A program made the position numbers and the translations under genes. This document shows, piece by piece, positions 25,126 to 33,036 of a DNA stretch of 64,000 nucleotides. Source of the DNA: an archaeon (lineage in GTDB: Archaea; Thermoproteota; Nitrososphaeria; Nitrososphaerales; Gagatemarchaeaceae); assembly GCA_021786575.1 (NCBI GenBank), contig JAJYMY010000001.1, forward strand, positions 235,392 through 299,391, given 5' to 3'. Numbering within the stretch: position 1 is the stretch's first letter; every line of letters starts with the position of its first letter. The notes below the pieces were generated by a model. It searched no databases. It had not been told where the DNA came from and saw only the letters and a list, made by a program, of their open reading frames with translations.

Positions 25126-26898
25126 TTACAGCTCCCAAGCGGACGGGGCTAGTGCCTCTAGGAAGTACTCTGGGAACAACTCTCGGTGTCCTGCTACGAA
25201 GCGTGTGAAATTTGAGTCGAGGACATAGGTAACAGCGTGGTCCGTCTCGCTCCTCACGCTCCTGCCATAAGTCTGCACCAGCCTCAGGGCAGTCTGCCAG
25301 TCATACCATCGAGGGTCTCTCTCAAGCTTCACCCTCGTCCTCCTGTCTGAGAGGTCGGGGAATGGAACCTTCACGAGTATCTGGAACCTGGAAAGGTCGT
25401 CCTTCAGGTCGACTCCCTGATAGAGACTGGGGGAAATCAAAACGGACTCGTCCCTTTCCCCGTGGGCCTGCAAGAGGGCCGACCTAGAAGAGACGTTCTC
25501 GGTGCTTGAGAGCCTCATCCTATTCCTCTCCGAGACATGCTCCATGATGTACCGCGCCTGCTGGTAGGATGTTGTGTGGATAATTCCCTTCTCCCCCGAG
25601 TGATGGGACATCACTTCGTCCACCGCCCTTGCTATTGGGCCCATTGCTGACTCCATGGTGGTCCTGCTCAACTGGGCAGCGTTGAGTGCGTGTATGGGCC
25701 TATTCTCGACAGGGAACGCTGAGCCTTTCACCCTGATGAGAGTCGCATCACTTTCGGGGATGCCGATGGCTTTGCAGAAGACCTCCTTTGAAAAGACTGT
25801 AGCTGACATGAGAAGCACTACGTCCGCGGCGTCGAAGAGTCTGGATGTGTAGCCTCCAATGTCCAGAGGCTGGAAGACCACCTCTTCGACTGTGGGCTCT
25901 CCATCGGCCGTCAACGTCTTCCTTACTTCGTTGACAATCCAGTTGGAGGGTTCTGCCACGAAATCCTCGACAAACCCGTTCAAAGATCCCAGCGCACTCA
26001 TGCAAGAGGCGACCATGTCCTGCATCTCCTCCTCATTCCGGTTCGCGTCGATGAACCCTTCCAGGGTTCTCTTTGTGTCGTCGAGCGGCCCACTCCAAGC
26101 GCCAGCGTCTTCGAGGCCCATGTCCGGGATAGCCGGAGCAGGGTTCCCGTCTGAAGAGTAGCTCCATAGCATAGACCGTCGGAGCGAATAAGACGCGAAC
26201 CCGACCACCTGTCTTTCTAGGTCGTGGGCTTCGTCGCACACGAGCAGCTTCCTGCGCCGGACGTCGTCTGTGTAACTCAGCTCAGATAGGAAGAATGGGT
26301 AGTTGGCCACCATGACTGGAGCCCTGAACGCGTCCCACTTCTGCTCATAGTATGGGCAGAGTCTTCCGTCCTTGAGGCTCCTGCACTTCGATTTCTTTCC
26401 GCATGCCCCTCTTGCGTGCTCGTCGTACTCCTCAAATGTGAGGAAATGCGGGCACTCCGAGAGTGTCCAGTCAGCCTCGCACCTTCCCTTGCTGCAAGGC
26501 GGGTATTTTCCCCTGGAGGAGGGAACCAGGCAAGTGAAATTAGGTTTGCCTGTCACTATTGGGAAATCGAAGTCCGACGAATACTGTGACTGGAGTTGTT
26601 TGGTGGAGGTAAGAATGAAGGCGGTACCTAGGTGTCTGCTCACCGCGGCCGCAATTGCTGACTTGCCAAATCCCACTGAAGCTTCGAGGATAACGTACCG
26701 CTTTGACTGGGAGAGAGCATCCTCGACATGACCCAGGACCTCCTCCTGTGAGGGCCTGAGGGTGGCGAAGGGAAAGCTGTCTCGGAGCCCCCGCTTTGGG
26801 ATGTGGCCACCAGGTAGAGTTCCACACTTGGCACAGACTGCTGTCCCCGCGCCGCGGGAGGAGGTAATCCTAGAACCGCACCTTGAGCAGAACTTCAA
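25126..26898 (-). CDS. XPD/Rad3-like (DinG-related) DEAD/DEAH helicase with N-terminal zinc ribbon
   Basis: 590-residue superfamily 2 helicase. It begins with CSRCG ... CAKCG (zinc ribbon), then a nucleotide-binding motif I-like ASVGFGKSAIA near residue 75, DEAH box CDEAHDLE near 220, and the C-terminal QGVDLKDD and YGRSVRSETDHAVTYVLD motifs. Between motifs I and II is a cysteine-rich Fe-S region (CLVPSS...CSKGRC...CPHF...CGKKSKC...CPYY), as in XPD/DinG, with more Cys than the usual four. Predicted 5'-3' DNA helicase. TTG 26898 starts the zinc ribbon exactly; TTATACC lies about 33 bases upstream. Confidence 0.85.
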   Translation of the reverse strand: MKFCSRCGSRITSSRGAGTAVCAKCGTLPGGHIPKRGLRDSFPFATLRPSQEEVLGHVEDALSQSKRYVILEASVGFGKSAIAAAVSRHLGTAFILTSTKQLQSQYSSDFDFPIVTGKPNFTCLVPSSRGKYPPCSKGRCEADWTLSECPHFLTFEEYDEHARGACGKKSKCRSLKDGRLCPYYEQKWDAFRAPVMVANYPFFLSELSYTDDVRRRKLLVCDEAHDLERQVVGFASYSLRRSMLWSYSSDGNPAPAIPDMGLEDAGAWSGPLDDTKRTLEGFIDANRNEEEMQDMVASCMSALGSLNGFVEDFVAEPSNWIVNEVRKTLTADGEPTVEEVVFQPLDIGGYTSRLFDAADVVLLMSATVFSKEVFCKAIGIPESDATLIRVKGSAFPVENRPIHALNAAQLSRTTMESAMGPIARAVDEVMSHHSGEKGIIHTTSYQQARYIMEHVSERNRMRLSSTENVSSRSALLQAHGERDESVLISPSLYQGVDLKDDLSRFQILVKVPFPDLSDRRTRVKLERDPRWYDWQTALRLVQTYGRSVRSETDHAVTYVLDSNFTRFVAGHRELFPEYFLEALAPSAWEL

Positions 26899-27406
26899 TG
26901 ATGGGACCGCTTAGGGCAGGGTCGGGTATAAGCTTCAAACCTCTATTTTGCGACGGGAACACGACAGACGCCAATGGAGGGTTTGGAAGGTAGAAGGCGA
27001 CGAGTAGAAGATGTGTTTCTCCCGTGACTTGATTCGGCCAGATTATCAACGACAACGCTTACGAGAAAGGCGAATCTATCTCGCACGTGAAGTCCCTCCA
27101 AATGAGAAGTCAGGCAACATGATACAGACGTGGTTGACCCAACTAAGAGGTTCGCGGCGTTGCCTCTCACCCACACTACCGACACGCCCAGACAGTCCGC
27201 GCCCAGCTCACTAATGCTTGAGTCTCCCTGAGACTGATCTGCATGAGACGTGGAACGGAGGCATAAGGCTAGACGACTGATGGAGGACACAAAAGATCAA
27301 GCCTTAGCTCCGGCGGCGTGGATGACTACCCTTCACTTTTCACACCAGAGGCCATCTCCACGTCAGTAACGACTTGTTGACAGGGGCTTCTGGTAGGGGG
27401 CGTCAC
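26899..27406. other. Gap without a recognisable gene
   Basis: 508 bases including the likely XPD promoter (TTATACC at about 26926). Only short unconvincing frames are present. Confidence 0.6.
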
Positions 27407-28357
27407 TCAGTGGTAACTGCCGCTGGTCAAACTCCCGACTCGCTTCAGCACCTTGAGAGCTCTGAGCGTTACCATCTTGCTCGGCTGGCCCGCTGGCTCC
27501 AGGGAAAACGCGGTGAAGGTTCCGGCGTATTTGGACCGCCAGCGCGGCCACCTTACATCGTGGAAGTCGGGGTGAACGGCGTCCGATTCCCACCTCCCGT
27601 CCTCCCTCTGCTTCTTCATAAGACGAGTCAGCGCAGGCTTAATGCGGTAATCGTCACCATAGCCTAGGGCTGTCATGAACTCGAGGCCAACGAGGATGTC
27701 GTAGTAATAATGATAAGGAAAGTGGAAGCGGAGCCAAGGGTCGTAGCGGCGGCCCTGTCTAGAGAGTCTGCGCTCAAGGAAGAACTCCGCCCCCTTCTCG
27801 ACGGCTGCCTTCATCCCTCGAGTCCACTTCTGCCGTGGATAAGCCGCAAATGCGCTCATGCCTTCCCAAGCGTCGAGAGTTCCAGATGACGAGGGGAAGC
27901 AATGCCAGCCGCCGTCGTCCTTCTGGGTCTTTACGAGCAGATCAAGGGCGGTCTTCACTCTGGGCTCGTCTGCGTATCCGAATTTGATCAGTCCCCTGGC
28001 CGTATTCCCAACGAGACAGTGCTCACTGTTCTCGGCCCCTGGCGTGTCGAAGCCGCCGTCAGCCCTGGCATATGTATCCATCCACAGTGCGCACGCCTTG
28101 GCTACCCGTGAGTCCTCTTTGGTTACTCCCAGGTCGGAGAGCAGCAACAGCATCCAGTTGGTGGAGACATACTTCGGTCTGTAAAGAGCGTCTTCTTTGT
28201 CCAGCCAATTCCCCCCAGGCTGCTGCCGGGAGAGAATCGCGTTAACCCACCCCCGGGCCGTGATTGCCCGTTTCGCCTCCTCGAGTTCGCTCATGCTCGC
28301 GCCATCGACGAGGTCCCTCATCGCTAGGTATCTGACAGCAGGTTGCGAAGGCTCCAA
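27407..28357 (-). CDS. Prenyltransferase/squalene-cyclase-like alpha-alpha toroid protein
   Basis: 316 residues built of helix pairs with QW-like repeats: KTQKDDGGWHCFPSSSGTLDAW, RADGGFDTPGAENSEHC, KKQREDGRWESDAV. The frame continues upstream to a stop with VVDWLLEPSQPAVRYLA, which matches the WLL start of relatives, but no standard start codon precedes TTG 28357. It lacks the DxDD acid motif of squalene-hopene cyclases and is half their length, so it is unlikely to be a cyclase in the classical sense. Isolated gene. Confidence 0.72.
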   Translation of the reverse strand: MEPSQPAVRYLAMRDLVDGASMSELEEAKRAITARGWVNAILSRQQPGGNWLDKEDALYRPKYVSTNWMLLLLSDLGVTKEDSRVAKACALWMDTYARADGGFDTPGAENSEHCLVGNTARGLIKFGYADEPRVKTALDLLVKTQKDDGGWHCFPSSSGTLDAWEGMSAFAAYPRQKWTRGMKAAVEKGAEFFLERRLSRQGRRYDPWLRFHFPYHYYYDILVGLEFMTALGYGDDYRIKPALTRLMKKQREDGRWESDAVHPDFHDVRWPRWRSKYAGTFTAFSLEPAGQPSKMVTLRALKVLKRVGSLTSGSYH

Positions 28358-29266
28358 AAGCCAGTCAACGACGCGGTTCGTGGCTCCAGGTTGCAGGTTC
28401 TGAGTAATAGAGATATCTTACTTTGACGCCAAGGTTGCGTAACTCGGCCCCTTTCCTGGTCGACAAGCCACTGAATCATTGAAGCGTTTAAACTGTATAC
28501 GAGCCCCACCATCAGGTCGGGAGCTAACTTTAGCTCCTCAAAATTCGTCTTGCATGTCTGAGTTTGCGGTATTCCCCCTCTCATCCTCAAAAGAATCTCC
28601 ATGATAGAATAAGGAATCTGGTAGTTTTGAGAACCTGCGCTTGAGGGAGCGCCTAGTTTGGCCTCTACCTGTCAGGGCGCCTCGCCGACACTTGTTTTGA
28701 CGCCGGTGTCTCAGGCGTATCAAGCCCCCTACTGGAGGGATTACACGAGTGGAACAACCTGAGACGAGCAGCGTCAGGGTTCGGATAGAAGCCACAGAAG
28801 CGCCTTTACGGAGCGCGATGGCAAGAGCAATTGGTCTGGTGCGTACGCACAAAAAGACCACGGCCTTCACGCGAGTAGAAGAAGATATGGAACGTCTCCC
28901 CGATGCGTTTCATGTGAGCTATCGAGCACCAAGGTGAACCCATACAACAGACCCGCGGCCCACCAATCACCCTCGCCTATTACACCCTCGCCCGGACCGA
29001 ACCTACTCCCAACTCAGCCCAGAGTACCGCAGTCATTTCTCCATCCATCTGCTACCTGGCGCGGGGCGATGACTATGGCCGTGATAATGGAAAGGTATGT
29101 CATAAGCCAGTTGAGCCGCAAGACTTTGCTGAAGTGTGGCCTCACCCATGCCACTTGCCTGGAGCCAGACCGAGAGCCGAGCAAGGGGGACGAGTCGCAA
29201 AGAGCCTGAAGAAAGGGGTCTCAAACAGCTGCAGGCACGCGAGCCAATCAACGCCGGAGCCTGGGC
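28358..29266. other. Gap without a recognisable gene
   Basis: About 900 bases. A 62-codon plus-strand frame at 28749-28937 has a fairly hydrophilic, plausible-looking middle section but no promoter and no neighbours, and I do not accept it. No RNA gene or repeat seen. Confidence 0.5.
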
Positions 29267-29962
29267 TTATGACCTGAATGAGATCCGATATGCTTCCTGC
29301 CCATGTTCTGGGTACTCTTTGGTCTTGACTACTGTTTCATTGAGTTCTATGACATCCTTAAGGGAGCGCTCGCCCCACAATATGTGTCCCATGCGAATGT
29401 TACATAGGGTCTCTCCCTTGGAGGCCGCCTCGGCCATCCTCTTAGCGCCGACCACCGCGTGCCCGATTATGGTGAAGTCGCCCGCTATCTCTTCGAGGGC
29501 GCATCGGCCTGAGTCGACCCCCAGAGCCAGCCCCACGTGCGCCGGCAGGTTCCTCGCGTTCTTCTTGTGCTCTGGGAATATCTCTTCTGTGAAGGCCTCG
29601 TGGGCGCGCTTGCAAAAATCCATCACCTCGCCGAGGAACTTAGAAGGTTTTGAACCGTAAAGCCAGTACACTATGAAGCCGTCACCTGTGAATTTGTCGA
29701 ACCACCCCGAGTTCTCCCTCGCAACCTTCTTCATCTGTTCTGTGAACGAAGTCGTGATTATGGCGTACTCCCTGGATGATATCGCCTCGCGCATAAGGTG
29801 TGTCGACCCACGTATGTCTCCGATGACGACGTGTATGCCGGTCTGGTCCCCTGCCCCCAGCAGTCGGACGAGCTCGCTCTTTGAAATGGTGTTCCTCCAG
29901 TCGGGAGGGGCATGCATGTCAAGCTTCTTTAGTGCCTCATCTCCCTTCAAATCGTGCTTCAT
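29267..29962 (-). CDS. Class III adenylate/guanylate cyclase catalytic domain protein
   Basis: 231-residue single-domain cyclase. The two metal Asp residues are visible: VVIGDIRGST (D49) and FDKFTGDGF (D94), with Lys 90 at the adenine-recognising position. The region AGDFTIIGHAVVGAKRMAEAA corresponds to the usual DFTVIGDAVNLAARL segment; the transition-state Arg is kept but the Asn is replaced by Val and a conserved Asp by His. So it may make cAMP with altered efficiency or be degenerate. There is no receiver or membrane domain, so input is unclear. TTATAAAG lies about 35 bases upstream of ATG 29962. Confidence 0.82.
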   Translation of the reverse strand: MKHDLKGDEALKKLDMHAPPDWRNTISKSELVRLLGAGDQTGIHVVIGDIRGSTHLMREAISSREYAIITTSFTEQMKKVARENSGWFDKFTGDGFIVYWLYGSKPSKFLGEVMDFCKRAHEAFTEEIFPEHKKNARNLPAHVGLALGVDSGRCALEEIAGDFTIIGHAVVGAKRMAEAASKGETLCNIRMGHILWGERSLKDVIELNETVVKTKEYPEHGQEAYRISFRS

Positions 29963-30415
29963 CTTACACTAGCCCACCAACCCGCCCCCCGCACTTTATA
30001 ACTGACCCGCGTTCCCCAAGTTCCTGAGTAACAGCAGGCCAACTCAGTTTAGATTCATCATGATGTTCCACGGCATCAAGGTATAGCAGGTTCCCAGGCC
30101 CACCGTCATCAGAGCTCGAAACCCTCTGACGAATCCTCTCCGAGCAGGTTTCCCAGGCCTGGCGCCGCGAGAGTTGGCTGCGACATCCACCAATCGACCC
30201 CACCTCGCCTTCAAGAACCCTAAGGCATGGTCGCGGCTACGAGGCGGGGGATGCTCATACCTGGAGGGGCGGAGGTTCGATGGTTCGCCAATTGGCGTCC
30301 TTTCGCAAACCGACCGGATTTTACTGACGGTCGAAAGCGGCCCTCTCTGAGCGGGATCCCTCGAAACCGACGGGAAATGCCAATAGCAGGCATGTTCTGT
30401 TCAAACAGGACCCGT
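29963..30415. other. Gap without a recognisable gene
   Basis: About 450 bases. It contains the cyclase promoter (TTATAAAG at about 29994) and one short inverted repeat (CGACCG at 30311-30316 and CGGTCG at 30328-30333). No gene seen. Confidence 0.5.
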
Positions 30416-30871
30416 CTACACCGTGCTAACCTGGAACTCCTTCTCTTCCCACATATCATAGGCTGTCGCCGAAGATGAAGCCTGAGTAATGATGGCCAAG
30501 GCGTTCACTACGTGAAAGAAACTCACCACGCTGACATAAAGTGGCCCCCAAGAGAGCACGACGCCGAGCGCTAGAGCTCCCCAAGTGCAGCCTGGATGAC
30601 AGCTAGGTACCATGTAGCCCTCGTGATACGATTGATCCTTTCGGGACAGGAGGCGCGCGCTACTTCTCTGTATATGTGGAAAGCCAGACCGAGTATGACC
30701 AGCGCCACAGTGACGTGGACCGCGAGGTCGACCGCCTCTCCAAGAGGTGAGAATAGGATGAAGATTATTTGGAAGAAGGCGACCCAGACTAGCGCGTACA
30801 TCGATTTCCAGGCGTCCACGGAACCTTTGGCGTGGTTATCGTGATTCAGGAGCCGTGGATGAGTCAGCCAT
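30416..30871 (-). pseudogene. Frameshifted four-helix membrane protein gene
   Basis: One gene is split over three frames. It opens at ATG 30871 (MADSSTAPES), two bases after the stop of the MDR reductase gene. It is then continued in a second frame from about 30840 (SVDAWKSMYALVWVAFFQIIF ... TWYLAVIQAALG). Near 30580, after a GGGG run, it moves to a third frame (ALALGVVLSWGPLYVSVVSFFHVVNALAII), ending at 30416. Joined, it would be about 150 residues with four hydrophobic helices, with His in helices 2 and 4 that could bind haem. No family is assigned. Two independent shifts favour decay, but sequencing error at homopolymers cannot be excluded. Confidence 0.6.
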
Positions 30872-30872
30872 G

Positions 30873-31895
30873 TCAGACTTTTAGCAGTTGTTTGCCGAAG
30901 TTCTCACCCGCGAACACCCGATGCAGCGCGCGTGGGGCGTTCTCAAGCCCTATCATGACGTCCTCGACCGGCTTCAGCTTCCCTTCCCTTATCCAACCAC
31001 TGAGGGCTTTCCTCGCTTCCTGTAATCGGTCGCCAGAATCGTTCGCATACACGCCTTCCATCCTTATTCGCTTCATTATCAGGGAGATGTAATCCAGCTC
31101 ACCTGTGGTCTGGTCACCGATGTAATATTGCGACGCCCCGCATAATACGACTCTGCCCCGGGATCGCATCCTGGCGAGCACGACGTTCATCATGGCGGGG
31201 AGGGCGTTGTTATCGAAGAACATGTCTACCCCGTCAGGACAGAGTTGGTCCAGCCTAGAGCCGATGTCCTCCGAACGCCTGTCGATGGCTCCGTCGAAGC
31301 CTAGGTCCACGACCACCCGGTCACAACGCTCCTTCCCCCCCGCGATGCCTATGACCCGGGAGCCGTGCAGTTTGGCTATCTGCCCCGCGATGGACCCGAC
31401 TCCGCCTGCTGCGCTCGACACTACAAACGTCTCATTAGCTCGTGGCTTGGCGACGTCCATGACCCCGAGGTAGGCAGCCATCCCTGTGAGGCCGAGGACT
31501 CCGATTGCCATGTCTGGCGTGATTTCTGGAGGTATCTTCATCAATGGGAAGAGGCCTGGAGTAAGCTGTGGGCGGTCGTCTACGACGGTGTAGTTCTCCC
31601 ACCCAAACCAACCCTGCACGAAGTCGCCGGCAGCGTATCCGGGGAGCCGCGACTCGACTATCTGGCCCGAGGCTATGCACTTCATGACGCCACCTATGGG
31701 GATTGTGTTCTCTCCAGACCCTTCATAGGTAAAGAGTATCTGCGTGGGGTCGAGAGAGAGCCAGAGGTTCTTGACCAATACCTGCCCCTCGCCGGGGGAT
31801 GGGACATGGGAAGCTATCCATCGGAAGTTCTCGTCTGTGACAGCCCCTGCGGGCCTCCTCGCGAGTACCCAGCGATTGTTGACGCTTTCGGGCAA
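30873..31895 (-). CDS. MDR-family NADP-dependent oxidoreductase (alkenal/one reductase type)
   Basis: 340-residue zinc-independent medium-chain reductase: N-terminal NNRWVLARRPAG and WLSLDPTQ; nucleotide-binding SSAAGGVGSIAGQIAKL (AxxGxxG type); GASQYYIGD and IRMEGVYANDSGDR near the C terminus. These are hallmarks of the leukotriene B4 dehydrogenase/2-alkenal reductase group that reduces alpha,beta-unsaturated carbonyls. No Cys or His zinc ligands are present. The 5' ATG 31895 is 44 bases after the epimerase gene, so the two may be co-transcribed. Confidence 0.88.
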   Translation of the reverse strand: MPESVNNRWVLARRPAGAVTDENFRWIASHVPSPGEGQVLVKNLWLSLDPTQILFTYEGSGENTIPIGGVMKCIASGQIVESRLPGYAAGDFVQGWFGWENYTVVDDRPQLTPGLFPLMKIPPEITPDMAIGVLGLTGMAAYLGVMDVAKPRANETFVVSSAAGGVGSIAGQIAKLHGSRVIGIAGGKERCDRVVVDLGFDGAIDRRSEDIGSRLDQLCPDGVDMFFDNNALPAMMNVVLARMRSRGRVVLCGASQYYIGDQTTGELDYISLIMKRIRMEGVYANDSGDRLQEARKALSGWIREGKLKPVEDVMIGLENAPRALHRVFAGENFGKQLLKV

Positions 31896-31939
31896 TCGAG
31901 GTGCTTACAAGGACTTTTCTACTTGAACATTGTTGACAT

Positions 31940-32764
31940 CTAGGAGAGGGCAACATCGTAACCGCATAGGAACGACTCTCCTGGGGCAAGAATCGTTAGC
32001 CCGATTCCGTTGTTGTACGCATTAGGCAGACCACTGTATGGTTCGACGGCCACGGATTCCCCGCCTGCGTGCTCCCCGTTGTATAAGACAAAATATGGCA
32101 TGTTCCTCCGTCGCAATACGAGCTCCCTTCCCCTGGCGACGAGTGTGATGTCCCCCTCAGCGCTGAAGCAGTCGTCCCATTTCGCCTCTCCCGCCTTCTC
32201 TAAAGAGCAGCGCGAACGCTCTCCTGTTGGAAAATAGGTGTCCGTGAGGCCGTACCGGTAGACGGGCGAGTCAGCCCTTATGCTCCACTCCTCCGCGAGG
32301 AAATAAGGGTGGAAGCCAACCACGACGGGGACATCGCCAGCTCCGGCGTTCCTGACCGTGCAATCAGTCGAGAAGGTCCTCGCTCCCACCGAGTATGAGA
32401 TGGTTGCCATGAGGACACCGGGGTACCCCTTCCCCCGTAGACTCGCAGTCATCGAAACCGAGTCTTCTTTCAAAGGTGAGGTCGTCCAGAGGGCGTCCTT
32501 GGCGAAGCCGTGGATGGCGTGGCCGTCCTTCCCGGTCGGGAGTTCGAACGCCTTTCCCTCAAAAGTGTATTTGCCATCCCTCACTCTCCCAGGGTACGGC
32601 AGTAGAACGGCGATGCCGCCATGGGTCTGAATCCCGTCCTTGCTCGGCTTGATTATTGGAATACCACCAATCGAAAGGCGCCTGACGTACGCGCCATAAG
32701 AATCGACCAATGCGCTCGTTGAACCAGAGGTGAACGATATATCACGCCGGGAAGGAGGACGCAT
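31940..32764 (-). CDS. Aldose 1-epimerase (mutarotase)-like protein
   Basis: About 275 residues from ATG 32764 (the frame is open to 32824). The galactose-mutarotase fold shows: GAYVRRLSIGGI N terminus, HGFAKD (first active-site His), VGFHPYFL (second catalytic His) and SVAVEPYSGLPNAYNNG (catalytic Glu). It would interconvert alpha and beta anomers of hexoses or act on a related sugar phosphate. Monocistronic or coupled to the MDR reductase downstream. Confidence 0.85.
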   Translation of the reverse strand: MRPPSRRDISFTSGSTSALVDSYGAYVRRLSIGGIPIIKPSKDGIQTHGGIAVLLPYPGRVRDGKYTFEGKAFELPTGKDGHAIHGFAKDALWTTSPLKEDSVSMTASLRGKGYPGVLMATISYSVGARTFSTDCTVRNAGAGDVPVVVGFHPYFLAEEWSIRADSPVYRYGLTDTYFPTGERSRCSLEKAGEAKWDDCFSAEGDITLVARGRELVLRRRNMPYFVLYNGEHAGGESVAVEPYSGLPNAYNNGIGLTILAPGESFLCGYDVALS

Positions 32765-32992
32765 GTTGTGAACTATGCCCCTGACTCCGCTCTTAGGCCG
32801 ACGGGATAAACGATTGGGTGACAACGAGTCACAGGCGCTAACGAAGCGCCCGCCTGAGAGGGGCGCTCACTTTCCCGTGCGGTATGTCCTTCGATCCCCA
32901 TGACGTCTCTCCTGTGAGCGGTAAGGGCATCGGCGAAGTCCGGCCTAGTGGCGACCCCGGCAGAGCAGAAGCAGTGTACACTTCTGAGCACG

Positions 32993-33009
32993 AATCGCTA
33001 TAAGCGATT
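32993..33009 (+). promoter_or_regulatory. Palindrome over the TATA box of the trp operon
   Basis: The sequence AATCGCT ATA AGCGATT is a perfect 7+3+7 inverted repeat. Its centre TATAA is about 35 bases before the trpE GTG, at the expected TATA position. A symmetrical site over a promoter is a likely repressor-binding operator. A further 10-base palindrome AGTGTACACT lies just upstream at 32973-32982. The binding protein is not identified. Confidence 0.55.
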
Positions 33010-33036
33010 GGAAGCCAAGTCAACAGGGAAACTTGG

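Noticed and set aside
22500..25200. A CRISPR array near the Cas4-like gene.
   Set aside because: No regularly spaced repeat of 24-40 bases was seen in the surrounding gaps; other cas genes are absent.
28749..28937. Plus-strand frame of 62 codons with a charged, moderately protein-like sequence.
   Set aside because: It has no clear TATA box, no neighbour on its strand and no recognisable domain; too weak to list as a gene.
30311..30333. Inverted repeat CGACCG-N11-CGGTCG in the gap at 30.3 kb.
   Set aside because: Six-base arms are expected by chance at this GC content and it lies near no promoter or gene start.
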